From Oceanobacillus rekensis (lineage in GTDB: Bacteria; Bacillota; Bacilli; Bacillales; Amphibacillaceae): a DNA stretch of 64,000 nt. The position numbers and the translations under genes were made by a program. Shown here piece after piece: positions 26,305-35,825 of this stretch (its first letter is position 1; each line of letters begins with the position of its first letter). The stretch lies in assembly GCF_002153375.1 (NCBI RefSeq), contig NZ_MTBQ01000003.1, positions 638,520 through 702,519 on the forward strand, read 5' to 3'. The notes under the pieces were generated by a model. It was not told the origin of the DNA. It saw only the letters and a list, made by a program, of their open reading frames with translations, and ran no database searches.

Positions 26305-26384
26305 AATAAGCTTTTTATTTAAATAACCTGTCTAACTAGGGTCATCTTATACGTGATTGTCCCTCTTTTTCTTATAAAATATTC

Positions 26385-26996
26385 TTATTGATTTCCTTTT
26401 TTAACCCATTCTGCAACTGTTGTAGTACGTTTAGCCTGATGTTTCACAGCACCTTCCACATCTTCAATCATTTTACCGTCTTGATCGACTGTTACACTCG
26501 TTCCATAAGGATTTCCTCCTGCTCCATAAATGACAGGATCCGTGTAACCAGGGGTTGCAATAATTGCACCCCAATGCATCATGGAAGTATACAATGATAA
26601 AAGAGTGGCTTCTTGACCTCCATGTGGATTCTGAGCAGAAGTCATTGCACTAACTACTTTATTTACTGTCTTACCATTTGCCCAAATTCCACCTTGGATA
26701 TCAAGAAATTGCTTCATTTGTGATGGCATGTTACCAAAACGGGTTGGAACACTAAAGATGATGGCATCTGCCCATTCAATATCATCTGATGTTGCAACTG
26801 GAACGTCTTTTGTTGCTTCAACAGTTGATTTCCATACTTCATTTCCTTCAATCACTGATTCTGGAGCTAATTCTTGTACTTTTAACACTTTAACTTCAGC
26901 ACCTGCAGCTTTTGCTCCTTCTTCTGCCCATTTTGCCAACTGGTGATTTGTTCCACCCATACTATAAAAAACAACTGCTAATTTAACGTTTGACAT
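26385..26996 (-). CDS. WrbA-type NAD(P)H:quinone oxidoreductase (flavodoxin fold)
   Basis: The sequence MSNVKLAVVFYSMGGTNHQL has the flavodoxin FMN phosphate loop (YSMGGTNHQ). FSVPTRFGNMPSQMKQFLD is the PTRFG...Q signature of WrbA, and TSAQNPHGGQEATLLSLYTS is the third block. The enzyme transfers two electrons from NAD(P)H to quinones and protects against oxidative stress. I prefer ATG 26996, which follows AAAGGAGAG; an upstream in-frame ATG at 27044 also has AGGGAG and would add 16 residues (MGILEKLFGRTKESEN). About 203 residues. Monocistronic. Confidence 0.88.
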   Translation of the reverse strand: MSNVKLAVVFYSMGGTNHQLAKWAEEGAKAAGAEVKVLKVQELAPESVIEGNEVWKSTVEATKDVPVATSDDIEWADAIIFSVPTRFGNMPSQMKQFLDIQGGIWANGKTVNKVVSAMTSAQNPHGGQEATLLSLYTSMMHWGAIIATPGYTDPVIYGAGGNPYGTSVTVDQDGKMIEDVEGAVKHQAKRTTTVAEWVKKGNQ

Positions 26997-27387
26997 ATTT
27001 TCACTCTCCTTTGTTCTTCCAAATAGTTTTTCTAAAATTCCCATTTTTTTGCTCCCTTTTCTACTTTCTCTTATAAGAAACCATCTCCATTAAAATGGGG
27101 TTTAAAAGGTTCTTCACCTTCTTTTTCCCAAACCTTGAAGAACTTATGCTTAATCTTACATCTCATTAATTTATATTTTTTAGCTGATTTCACATTTGAA
27201 TCACATAAAATAATTCCTCCATGGAGATATGTATGAAAATAAATGGTTATCGCTTAGTTTCCAGTAATTTTTTTGGAAATCACATCATTTCTGCTACAGA
27301 AATTTATTAATGAGTATGAAAAGATATGATCGTAAAATAATAAGAAACATCAATAAGTTGCTAAAAGGATAAACATAGGAGGACAAC
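26997..27387. other. Divergent promoter region
   Basis: Between the WrbA-like and YkvI genes. A/T-rich, no gene, no clear operator palindrome. Confidence 0.4.
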
Positions 27388-28467
27388 ATGAACAACAGAG
27401 ATAAAATGAGGAAAATTTTTAAAATTTCTAGCGCCTTTGTTGGAATTATTGTTGGAGCTGGATTTGCCTCTGGTCAGGAATTATTGCAGTACTTTACAAG
27501 TTTTGGGTATATGGGGACAATTGGAGCTTTTGTTGCAATCGTTCTTTTTGGATACCTTGGAATGATTTTGACAAAGCTCGGCAGCCGAACACGGGCGGAA
27601 TCACATCAAGAGGTCATTCACAAGATTAGTGGTCGTTTTCTAGGAGTTATCATCGATTATATACTGGTTTTCATACTCCTTGGTATAGGGATTGTCATGA
27701 TAGCAGGATCAGGTTCTATTTTTCACCAGCATTTCGGGTTACCTTCCATTGTAGGTACCATTCTGATGGTCGTTCTCGTTATTCTCACACTTATGCTAAA
27801 AGTGGATGGAGTCATTAAGGTAATTGGAAATATCACACCCTTTTTGATTATTGTTGTTATTTATTTATTTATTCATAGTATGTTCACCATGGATGCATCG
27901 TTTGCCGATCTTGAGCCAATTGCACAGGAACAAACGTCAGCTGCGGGACATTGGCTTATATCTTTATTAAATTATGTTTCGTTCAACATTGCGACGGGGG
28001 CTTCTATGACACTTGTTATGGGTGGAGATGAGCGGAATGAAAAGATAGCATCCATCGGCGGACTTGTTGGAGGTATCGCCATAGGTCTTATTATGACGAT
28101 AGGTCACTTATCTATCTTTTCAAAAGTTGATTCGGTTGGAGACTTGGAAATGCCATTACTGGGAATTGCCAATAGTGTTTCTCCTATCTTTGGCCTTCTG
28201 TATGCCATCGTTTTATTCGGAATGATTTTTAACACTGCAGTAAGCATGTTTTTCTCATTTGGTATACGTTTTGCAAAATCACAAAGCACGAAATTTAAAG
28301 TAATCGTCATTTCAGCCGTAATGATAGGTTTTGCAGCAAGCTTCTTTGGCTTTGTTAAGCTTGTGTCGTTTTTCTATCCACTCTTTGGTTATTTAGGGAT
28401 GCTACTGATTATCGTTCTTATCATCACATCATTTCGAATGAAAAAGATTGAGAAAGTTAAAAAATAA
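27388..28467 (+). CDS. YkvI-family membrane transporter
   Basis: This 359-residue protein has about ten helices. The N terminus IFKISSAFVGIIVGAGFASG, then QELLQYFTSFGYMG, is the hallmark of Bacillus YkvI and related uncharacterised transporters of the amino-acid/cation symporter fold (broken first helix with GAGFASGQE). LLNYVSFNIATGASMTLVMG and EMPLLGIAN recur in the family. GGAGG precedes the ATG. Substrate unknown; a role in amino-acid or osmolyte transport is plausible by fold only. Confidence 0.82.
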   Translation: MNNRDKMRKIFKISSAFVGIIVGAGFASGQELLQYFTSFGYMGTIGAFVAIVLFGYLGMILTKLGSRTRAESHQEVIHKISGRFLGVIIDYILVFILLGIGIVMIAGSGSIFHQHFGLPSIVGTILMVVLVILTLMLKVDGVIKVIGNITPFLIIVVIYLFIHSMFTMDASFADLEPIAQEQTSAAGHWLISLLNYVSFNIATGASMTLVMGGDERNEKIASIGGLVGGIAIGLIMTIGHLSIFSKVDSVGDLEMPLLGIANSVSPIFGLLYAIVLFGMIFNTAVSMFFSFGIRFAKSQSTKFKVIVISAVMIGFAASFFGFVKLVSFFYPLFGYLGMLLIIVLIITSFRMKKIEKVKK

Positions 28468-28567
28468 TGATGCGATTTGATGGGACAAAATTAGATTGGA
28501 AAGTTTTAATGACAAAAAGATGAGGAAATTCATAGGTTTAGGTGATCAATGCTGTTTTGCGGTACGA

Positions 28568-28715
28568 TATCCTCGGTCATTATAATAATAAAAGCCGTCT
28601 AAATTTGAAGTGACCCCAAAAATTAGACGACTTTTATTTTCCATTTGATCATTCCATTTTAATATCATTTGCGTGTATTTTTAAAAATGCAACTCAAAAC
28701 GGAATCTTTATCAAT
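28568..28715 (-). repeat. Dispersed ~130-bp element, copy B
   Basis: Same block order as copy A: GATTCCGTTTTGAGTTGCA, AAATGATATTAAAATGG, AAATAAAAGTCGTC and AGACGGCTTTTATTATTATAATGA. The hairpin loop has a 20-odd base insertion (GGGGTCACTT...). It follows the stop of the minus-strand phosphatase? No: it lies between that stop (28753) and the YkvI stop, where it can terminate both convergent transcripts. Confidence 0.75.
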
Positions 28716-28752
28716 TCTTGACAAACTTTTTTTACTATCGAAAATTAATGTC

Positions 28753-30132
28753 TTACTTCAACTTCATTGCCTCAGCAATTATTTTTGGTAAGTCTGTATT
28801 GTCATGGAAGCCGACAAACTTATCTGCTGTTGGTCCATATGCATATACTGGAATATCTGCTCCCGTATGATTTGTACTTGACCAACCAATAGTAGCACGA
28901 TCACTGACGACTTTATTGATAGCAAAGGACGCATTATTTGCTTCCTGGATGTATTGTGCTTCTTCCTCTGTCAGGTCAAAACCTGTATAAGTATTCACCA
29001 CTTCATTGACATTAGAGCGGTTTTCATTTAATTGTGCTGCCATATGGTCTCCTGTAGCTGTAACATTTTGCAGTACAGCAGCATTCAGATCCATTTGTCC
29101 ATTAGATCCGGTAGTCATACCACCAGTATCATGGTCTCCTGCAACGACAACTAAAGTATTACCATCTTCCTCAGCAAATTCAATAGCTTCCTCTACAGCT
29201 TCTTCAAATGCTGCAACATCACTCATAGCCCATGCTGCATCATTATCATGACCTGCCCAATCAATTTGACTTCCCTCTACAACAAGAAAGAATCCATCTT
29301 TATCTTCTTCAAGGACATCGATTGCACTTCCTGTCATTTCAGCTATGCTTGGTTCTTCTGTTTCACCACGGTGTAATTCTGGAGATAATGCATCCCCAGC
29401 AAAAAGACCGAGCAATTTTTCACCATCTTCAACGTCAATGTCATTGCTGTCCAGCAATGCATCACGAGTCTCAACGAATTCATAACCTTGCTCTTCAGCT
29501 TGTTCAATCAAGTTAAGTTCCTCTTGCTTTCCACCTTCAGAAGCTGGCAGGAAATAATCTTTCCCTCCACCAAGCATAACGTCGACACCACTTTCAACCA
29601 GCTGTCTAGAAATCTCGGTTTCATTATTACGACTTTCAACATGAGAAGCAAACGCTGCAGGTGTTGCATGTGAAATGGTTGAAGTAGCAACTAAACCAGA
29701 AGCTTTTCCTTCTTCTTGGGAAGCCTCAAGAATCGTTTTCAGCTCATTGCCTTCAGGATCAAGACCAATCACACCATTATTTGTTTTCTCACCAGTTGCC
29801 ATTGCAGTACCGGCAGCAGCAGAGTCTGTGATATCGGAATTAGCTGAATATGTAGTAAACGCACCTTTCAAATGCTTATCCCAGATAGCATCTTCCCCTT
29901 TATACACACGATAATTCGAGGCATAATCTGAACTGAATCCGTCGGGAATCATATAAATTACGTTTTCTACCTTTTGGTTTCCTTTTCCATTCCCATTATT
30001 TCCGTTATTTCCATTACCCTTCCCTGCCCAATCTGGTTTAGCAGCATCCACCGATCCAACACCCAATCCAGAAAGGACCAGACCTGTACTTAATGCAACC
30101 GCACCAATTTTACTAATATTTTTCTTAAACAT
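28753..30132 (-). CDS. Secreted alkaline phosphatase (PhoA family)
   Basis: A signal peptide (MFKKNISKIGAVALSTGLVL...VDA) is followed by a Gly/Asn-rich spacer (33-53). Metal and catalytic residues are in order: Asp64 in YMIPDG, the nucleophile Ser104 in TDSAAAGTAMATG, and DHDTGG near residue 330; the C-terminal STNHTGADIPVYAYGP provides the last zinc ligand. The enzyme hydrolyses phosphate monoesters outside the cell, needing zinc and magnesium. Length (459) is typical of Bacillus PhoA/PhoB. Expression is probably phosphate controlled, though no Pho box was identified. The strong site GAGAGGAG precedes the start. Confidence 0.93.
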   Translation of the reverse strand: MFKKNISKIGAVALSTGLVLSGLGVGSVDAAKPDWAGKGNGNNGNNGNGKGNQKVENVIYMIPDGFSSDYASNYRVYKGEDAIWDKHLKGAFTTYSANSDITDSAAAGTAMATGEKTNNGVIGLDPEGNELKTILEASQEEGKASGLVATSTISHATPAAFASHVESRNNETEISRQLVESGVDVMLGGGKDYFLPASEGGKQEELNLIEQAEEQGYEFVETRDALLDSNDIDVEDGEKLLGLFAGDALSPELHRGETEEPSIAEMTGSAIDVLEEDKDGFFLVVEGSQIDWAGHDNDAAWAMSDVAAFEEAVEEAIEFAEEDGNTLVVVAGDHDTGGMTTGSNGQMDLNAAVLQNVTATGDHMAAQLNENRSNVNEVVNTYTGFDLTEEEAQYIQEANNASFAINKVVSDRATIGWSSTNHTGADIPVYAYGPTADKFVGFHDNTDLPKIIAEAMKLK

Positions 30133-30330
30133 GTTAAATCTCCTCTCAATTTCGAATCTATCATAAGCATAAATGATAGATATTAAGGGAGATTGAATAA
30201 ACAGTAAATTATATGTGAATTTTTCTCGTGCGAAATAACTACTACTTTCTGCATGAAAAAGGACAAAGGGGGCTGGCAGTGCAAGGATGGGTCCTGTAGA
30301 TCTTGATATAATATATGGAGTATTTTTTAT

Positions 30331-30957
30331 CTACACTTCAACCACTTTAAATCGAAGCACCGTCTTCAATTTTTCTTGTGGTGTTTTTCTCGCATCCGAT
30401 ATATATATTTCCCTATGTGTTTTCTCTGCTCTTTTCAAGTTATTTTGTGAGCAAAATTCTTCCATCAATTGGAATGTTTTTGGTTCCTCATCATAACTCC
30501 CAATGTGCATGGATTGGACACATAATCCTTCCGTTATATTCTCAAATTGAACAATATCCAAGTCTACATTTTTCTTTTTTTGTTTCACACTGTTTATCGC
30601 ATATTGGAACAATTCTTCTGTCACAAAATCAGGCTGTCTGATCATAAGCTTGTACACCAAATGGTCCTTGTTTAGATAGTCTAGTTTTCTACCTTCTTCA
30701 TCTAAATCCCAATGTCCTTCTAAAGGAAAAACAGTATATTCAAAATAACCATCTGGAGTTATCCCCTTTTTTGGCATCATCCTTATGGCATATGACAGTC
30801 CATATAAGATTTCAATATTATCTTTAAATGGTTCGCTATTCGGATTTCCATTACCTTCTAATGTGAAAAATTTCATTTTAGGAACTTCAATTTTAGTAGG
30901 TTGTTCTTTTGGCAAATAGAGTTCCTTTGCTTTCTTTCTCCATTCATACTTACTCAT
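30331..30957 (-). CDS. GyrI-like small-molecule-binding protein
   Basis: This 208-residue protein reads SKYEWRKKAKELYLPKEQPT, IEVPKMKFFTLEGNGNPNSE, then LYGLSYAIRMMPKKG and a beta-rich core (YTVFPLEGHWDL, LVYKLMIRQPDFVTE). This pattern belongs to the GyrI-like domain proteins of Bacilli, related to the ligand-binding domain of BmrR/GyrI and sometimes active as hydrolases. No DNA-binding domain is present. ARKTPQEKLKTVLRFKV ends the protein as usual in the family. Ligand unknown. Confidence 0.82.
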   Translation of the reverse strand: MSKYEWRKKAKELYLPKEQPTKIEVPKMKFFTLEGNGNPNSEPFKDNIEILYGLSYAIRMMPKKGITPDGYFEYTVFPLEGHWDLDEEGRKLDYLNKDHLVYKLMIRQPDFVTEELFQYAINSVKQKKKNVDLDIVQFENITEGLCVQSMHIGSYDEEPKTFQLMEEFCSQNNLKRAEKTHREIYISDARKTPQEKLKTVLRFKVVEV

Positions 30958-31005
30958 GATTTATCATCCTTTTGATTGTTTAAAAAATTCCACCATTTAA
31001 TCAGT

Positions 31006-31506
31006 TCAAACATTCATTTCCTCACTAACCTTTAAAACCATCCGCACTGTTTTCAATATATGACCATCAAATTTATCATTGAATTCAGATACCATTTCAA
31101 AACCTTTTGCACGATAGAAATTGGTTCCGATATGATTATTTCTCTCCACGTTCAAATGAATCTCTGAAGCACCCAAATTCTCAATACCTTCCCTTAGGAA
31201 TGCTGAGCCAATTCCATATCCTTGAAACTCGGGATACAAATAGATTGCACCAAGTTCAACAGATCCATCAGCAGAAACAGGGGAATAGTTAGCAAACCCA
31301 ACAACTTTTCCATCAACCTCCGAAACAAAAAGGATTGATTTCTTTAGCCGTTTCTTCATATTGGCCCGACTATATGCTGCATCCAGAAATCTATCCTGTA
31401 TTTCCAGGGGAATAATTCCTTCATATGTTGAATGCCAGCTAGTCCTTGCAACATGTTGGACTTGGGTAATATCCCGCTTCTTCATTTTACGTATGTTGTA
31501 ATCCAT
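31006..31506 (-). CDS. GNAT-family N-acetyltransferase
   Basis: The open frame is longer, but the likely start is the ATG at 31506 (MDYNIRKMKKRDITQVQHVA), seven bases from AGGGGG. RTSWHSTYEGIIPLEIQDRF is typical of acetyltransferases of the PaiA/spermidine group. Acetyl-CoA loop: LYPEFQGYGIGSAFL. Motif B: LNVERNNHIGTNFYRAKGFE. About 166 residues. Acceptor unknown. Confidence 0.85.
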   Translation of the reverse strand: MDYNIRKMKKRDITQVQHVARTSWHSTYEGIIPLEIQDRFLDAAYSRANMKKRLKKSILFVSEVDGKVVGFANYSPVSADGSVELGAIYLYPEFQGYGIGSAFLREGIENLGASEIHLNVERNNHIGTNFYRAKGFEMVSEFNDKFDGHILKTVRMVLKVSEEMNV

Positions 31507-31652
31507 CATTTGTCCCCCTAGAGAAAATTGATAATGAATTCTAATCGTTTTTAACAGTATATCATTCCTCTTTAACTCCCATTTCATGTAACTACCCACA
31601 ATATTCACTGTTTCTACTTTTTGCCCTTTCTATGAGATATTAAATTCCCGTT

Positions 31653-33932
31653 TTAAGTAAGTTGTTCTCTAATCCCAGCCTTTAACCATTTCGCTGTTAT
31701 TGTTTCTGCATGTAGCATTTCTTCTGGTGTACCCTCAAATATAATATGTCCTCCTTGTTTTCCTCCTCCTGGACCCAATTCTATTATCCAGTCGCTCGCC
31801 GCGATAAAGTCCAGATTGTGTTCGATTATGATTACCGAATTACCTTTGTTTACAAGATTTTGAAATGCGTCTAAAAGTTTTCCATTATCTCTTTTGTGCA
31901 GCCCTAAGGATGGCTCGTCTAAGATGTAGATTTGCCCTTCTTTTTGTAGGTGGCTTGCAAGTTTTAGACGTTGAATTTCCCCTCCGCTTAGAGAACTTGT
32001 CGTCTGTCCTAAGGTTAGATACCCTAATCCTACATCTTTTAGCGTATTCACTCTTTTTATGATCTTCGGTACTTTAAAGTAGTGAATAGCTTCTTCTATG
32101 GTTAAATCTAATATTTCTACTATATTTTTATCATGATACCGATAGGACAGTGCTTCGTCTGAATATCTCGTACCGCCACATGCTTCACATGGAATTGTCA
32201 CTGGATCTGCAAATGCTACATCTGGTTTTATGACTCCTTTCCCTTTGCAGACTGAACATGCGCCTAAGGAGTTAAAGCTGAACAAGCCTGCTGGTTGTCC
32301 TGTTTTTCTAGAAAATATGGAGCGAATATCATCCATTATTCCCATATATGTTGCTAGTGTCGAACGGTTAGAAATACCTATACTGCCTTGCCCTACCATA
32401 ATGGTTTCTGGAAACTTTTTAGTGAATGCTTCCATCATTAAAGAGCTTTTACCTGAACCAGATACACCACATACAGAGACAAAAACATTTTCAGGAATAG
32501 TTAGACTTATATTTTTTAAGTTATTGTTACTTGCTCCTTTTATCGTAAAATAACTTTCTATATCCCTTGGGTTTTTGTTGATTGTTAGCTTGTGGTTTAG
32601 GGTTGTTGCAGCTTTAGAGTTTTTTAGTCCTTCTAATTTCCCTTGATAGACAACTTCTCCACCACGAACACCCGCTTCCGGTCCCATCTCTATTATTTCA
32701 TCCGCTGCTTTTATTACGGATAGATCATGTTCAATTACGATGACGGTGTTATGTTGGTCTTTTATATTTTTCATCATTTCTATTAACATATCCACTTCTT
32801 CTGGATGAAGTCCTGCACTTGGTTCGTCGAAAATGTATGTAATATTGTTTAGGCTGCTCCCTAAATGACGAGCAATTTTTACCCTTTGGGCTTCCCCGCC
32901 GGACAGGGTGCCCATTTTTCTTGATAAGCTCAAATATCCTAATCCCAATTCAACCAGTTGTTTTATATGCGGGATTGTTTGGATCGCGATAGATTCTCCC
33001 ATAGGATCTTTTATGTTCGTTAGTACTTTCAGTAGTTCTATAAGCTCTAATTGATCGTATTCTGCGATATTTAATCCATTTATTCTACACTCCAAGACCT
33101 TTGGGTTTAGGCCTGTGCCCTGGCAAGTTGGGCATAAGGATTGAGTTGATACTGCTAGGACGTCATCCTGGGTTACTCCTTTCAGTTTTGAGATATCTCT
33201 ATGGATATAAAGGCGTGTAAACCTGGGCAATACCCCATCCCAATCATGGTCTTGTGGTCCGTGTTTGGTGTGAAACGGCGCATTGACTTTTTCACCTTCT
33301 GGGGGACCATATAATAGCAGATGACGCTTGTCTTCTGAGTAGTCCTTTATCGGTTTATCCGGCTCAAATAATCCGCAAGTCATCATCCATCTGCCTTGCC
33401 AACCTGAAGGCGATAATGGCTTAAATTTCACTGCGTAATCCCGAAGTGACTTATCCAAATCGACCATCTTATTTAGGTCAGGCGCAATGACCTCCCCAAA
33501 TCCACTACATTCTGGACAACTTCCAAAGGAACTTTGGCTCAAAAAATCGCTGGCAGAACCTATGGATGGTTTTCCTATTCTTGAAAATAAAAGCCTAATT
33601 AATGGATTAATATCCATATAGGTGCCAACTGTTGATCGGGAATTGCCCCCTATAGGTCTTTGCTCTACTACTACGACCGGACTTAAATTTTGCATAAGAT
33701 CGGCATGGGGTCTTTCATATCTTGGCATTTGATATCTGACATAGTGAGGATAGTTCAACGTCATTTGTCTTCTACTTTCTGTTGCTAATGTATCAAAAAC
33801 AACGGAGCTCTTTCCAGATCCTGAAAGACCAGTAAATACGATGATTTTCTCTTTTGGTATGTTTAACGCTACATTTTTTAAGTTATTTTCTTTGAGCCCT
33901 CTTAGAATGATTTCATCTTTTATTTCTGACAT
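31653..33932 (-). CDS. UvrA paralogue (short, UvrA-like ABC ATPase)
   Basis: This 759-residue protein has two ABC modules. Module one: Walker A GLSGSGKSSVVFDT (residue ~35), CxxC zinc motif CPECSGFG, then CPTCQGTG, signature GTLSGGEAQRVKIARHLG and ITYIFDEPSAGLHP. Module two: GVSGSGKSSLMMEAF, CSVCKGKG, CEACGGTR, LSGGEIQRLKLASHL and IYILDEPSLGLHK. It is about 180 residues shorter than housekeeping UvrA, as in the UvrA-like class found with antibiotic producers or resistance genes. It may bind drug-damaged DNA. No uvrB or uvrC nearby. Confidence 0.9.
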   Translation of the reverse strand: MSEIKDEIILRGLKENNLKNVALNIPKEKIIVFTGLSGSGKSSVVFDTLATESRRQMTLNYPHYVRYQMPRYERPHADLMQNLSPVVVVEQRPIGGNSRSTVGTYMDINPLIRLLFSRIGKPSIGSASDFLSQSSFGSCPECSGFGEVIAPDLNKMVDLDKSLRDYAVKFKPLSPSGWQGRWMMTCGLFEPDKPIKDYSEDKRHLLLYGPPEGEKVNAPFHTKHGPQDHDWDGVLPRFTRLYIHRDISKLKGVTQDDVLAVSTQSLCPTCQGTGLNPKVLECRINGLNIAEYDQLELIELLKVLTNIKDPMGESIAIQTIPHIKQLVELGLGYLSLSRKMGTLSGGEAQRVKIARHLGSSLNNITYIFDEPSAGLHPEEVDMLIEMMKNIKDQHNTVIVIEHDLSVIKAADEIIEMGPEAGVRGGEVVYQGKLEGLKNSKAATTLNHKLTINKNPRDIESYFTIKGASNNNLKNISLTIPENVFVSVCGVSGSGKSSLMMEAFTKKFPETIMVGQGSIGISNRSTLATYMGIMDDIRSIFSRKTGQPAGLFSFNSLGACSVCKGKGVIKPDVAFADPVTIPCEACGGTRYSDEALSYRYHDKNIVEILDLTIEEAIHYFKVPKIIKRVNTLKDVGLGYLTLGQTTSSLSGGEIQRLKLASHLQKEGQIYILDEPSLGLHKRDNGKLLDAFQNLVNKGNSVIIIEHNLDFIAASDWIIELGPGGGKQGGHIIFEGTPEEMLHAETITAKWLKAGIREQLT

Positions 33933-34299
33933 GTTATCATCCTTTCTGATTTTATCTACTGAGAAGATTCCTTAGACAGTTTAGACTCCAATCAATTAAT
34001 AGATACTAGCCTAATATCCTAATAATATTATTGGATTTTAATAAGAAAAGAATCTAATTTCACATGAAGTAATTAATGAAGAATCCTACCAATAACACTT
34101 TTTCTTAGTAAGCGTTTCCCCCATAGAATAAGGGAGATAATTCGAGATAAACAGCAAAACTTTAAGCATGTAAGGGAAATAATCGCTTTCTTCCCGCTTG
34201 TTCCCGTTTTCATCCCAATTGTTTTCGTTTTCACTGACATTGATGAAAAGCACGTTATATAAGATAATGTATATATAGAAAACTAGGAGGGAAAAGAAA
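33933..34299. other. Intergenic between UvrA paralogue and a tiny gene
   Basis: A minus-strand open frame (34086-34337) starts inside the antisense of the tiny gene, without a ribosome site; I do not accept it. No repeat copy found. Confidence 0.4.
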
Positions 34300-34386
34300 A
34301 TGAAAAGATTTATTAAAAAAGTTATTAAAGACACCAAAAAAACCTTTCAAGATTATGCAGAAGGTTACGTAAGAAATTCGCGTTAA
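34300..34386 (+). CDS. 28-residue basic small protein
   Basis: CTAGGAGGGAAAAG precedes ATG 34300, an ideal ribosome site. The product reads MKRFIKKVIKDTKKTFQDYA and ends EGYVRNSR; it forms a lysine-rich amphipathic helix. The perfect site and spacing support a real gene despite the length. It could be a membrane-surface peptide, sRNA-encoded peptide or toxin-like helix; none is shown. TATATATAGAA just upstream could hold the -10 region. Confidence 0.55.
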   Translation: MKRFIKKVIKDTKKTFQDYAEGYVRNSR

Positions 34387-34597
34387 TATTCTATAAAACT
34401 TATGAATTACGATCATTTTCATCAGATCTAGTTTTCAGGTAAACACCTACAATGCACACTTCATTTTTTACCTACCAATAAATACCCAAAAGATAAACTT
34501 ATTTTTACATCGATAATCTCCTAATTAAATTAAAGCACGCCGTTACTTATAAAGAAAAAGCGATCACCATTAGTTAAGTAACCGCAACTTCACTTTC

Positions 34598-34969
34598 CTA
34601 TTCAATATACTTTATGTTATTTTTATGACACCACTTTATTGTAATTTGTTTAAAACGCTCGTCACGATATGAATACCATTGGTCCTCGATTTCAAAATCA
34701 ATTATCTTGTCCTTAAATCTTCTAAAAGCACCTTTTCCCTTAATTGCTCTTAATAAAGCATCTTGCTTACCTTGATCACTAACCCTTATGCTAAAGTCTT
34801 CCATAGCTTCATATTCATTTATTTCATATTTTGTAGGCAGTTCTATATATTTTTCAAAGTTTTCAACTACATCAAGAGCAGTCATTCTATTTTCCTGCTC
34901 CCATTCAGGTAAATGATCAAATGGCTTTTCATCTTCGGCAGCTCTCAAGTCATCCGATGTGACTAACAC
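34598..34969 (-). CDS. UPF0158-family protein, apparently short at the N terminus
   Basis: The 123 residues contain IRVSDQGKQDALLRAIKGKG, AFRRFKDKIIDF and QWYSYRDERFKQITIKWCHK, the conserved C-terminal core of UPF0158 proteins. Normal members begin some 20-30 residues earlier with a KTGEV-like segment. Here the frame opens at LVTSDDLRAAEDEKP and the preceding bases (an ATG at about 35007 reading MYVIHFKAK, then TAG) suggest the real start is in another frame, lost by an indel. Function unknown. May be a pseudogene with a shortened start. Confidence 0.7.
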   Translation of the reverse strand: MLVTSDDLRAAEDEKPFDHLPEWEQENRMTALDVVENFEKYIELPTKYEINEYEAMEDFSIRVSDQGKQDALLRAIKGKGAFRRFKDKIIDFEIEDQWYSYRDERFKQITIKWCHKNNIKYIE

Positions 34970-35168
34970 ACTATTTCGCCTTAAAGTGTATCACATACAT
35001 TATAAGCCCGTAACGAAATGAAAGAAAGCCGACATTTTATATCGACGAGTACATCAATATACACCTTTCGAAGATATTAAGGTAATATTCTTTAAAATTC
35101 GCACTATTTAGTATATACTACCTGTAATCATAGGAAAAGCATAGAATAAATTTGTTGGAGGTATATAA

Positions 35169-35825
35169 ATGATAACTCGTAACCAATTTCAAGGTGAGCT
35201 TGATGTAATGAGTGAAGATATTATTAAAATAGCCAATACTGCTGGCCGAGCACTAGACGAGGCGATGGATGCTTTTTTCAGTAAAGATATGGAGCTGGCT
35301 AAACAGGTGATCGATAATGATCAGAAAATAGACCGGAAAGAATTGGAAATCAATGACAAAGCAATTTTGCTAATTGCTAAACAACAGCCAGTTGCAACTG
35401 ACTTGAGAAGAGTTATTACTACATTGAAGATTCTTACAGATATTGAGCGTATGGGTGATAATGCAAAAAATATTGCTAATGCAACGATTCATTTAGGAAA
35501 GAATGCTTCTATCATCCCATCCGATTTAAAGCGAATGTATGAAATGACAAAGGATATGCTGGACTCTGCAATAAAGGCATTTAAATATGAGGATGTTACA
35601 ATTGCAAGAGAATTAGCAGTGATGGATGATGGAGTTGATAAATTAAATAAGACCATTATTAGTGAACTGCTTGAGGAAACAGCTACAAATCCAGAAAAAA
35701 TTCAATATGTGATGCAAATGGCATTATGCGCAAAGTATCTCGAGCGATTTGCCGATCATATAACAAATGTGGGTGAAAGTATCCTTTACCTAGTAAAGGG
35801 TGAGAATTTTAACTTGAATAAATGA
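35169..35825 (+). CDS. phoU: Phosphate transport/signalling regulator PhoU
   Basis: This 218-residue protein has the duplicated three-helix PhoU fold: first half with ALDEAMDAFFSKDMELAKQV, IDNDQKIDRKELEINDKAIL, LIAKQQPVATDLRRVITTLK and ERMGDNAKNIANATI (ExxxD metal site); second half with AIKAFKYEDVTIARELAVMD, DGVDKLNK and YLERFADHITNVGESILYL. PhoU normally controls the Pst phosphate transporter and PhoR. Here no pst genes adjoin it, so it is an orphan. GGAGGTATATAA precedes the ATG. Confidence 0.93.
   Translation: MITRNQFQGELDVMSEDIIKIANTAGRALDEAMDAFFSKDMELAKQVIDNDQKIDRKELEINDKAILLIAKQQPVATDLRRVITTLKILTDIERMGDNAKNIANATIHLGKNASIIPSDLKRMYEMTKDMLDSAIKAFKYEDVTIARELAVMDDGVDKLNKTIISELLEETATNPEKIQYVMQMALCAKYLERFADHITNVGESILYLVKGENFNLNK

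Noticed and set aside
29006..29914. Plus-strand frames inside the alkaline phosphatase gene
   Set aside because: Antisense shadows of a gene with complete catalytic motifs; none has a ribosome site.
34086..34337. Minus-strand 83-codon open frame
   Set aside because: It starts with TTG inside the antisense of the well-supported 28-residue gene, has no ribosome site, and shows mixed low-complexity composition.
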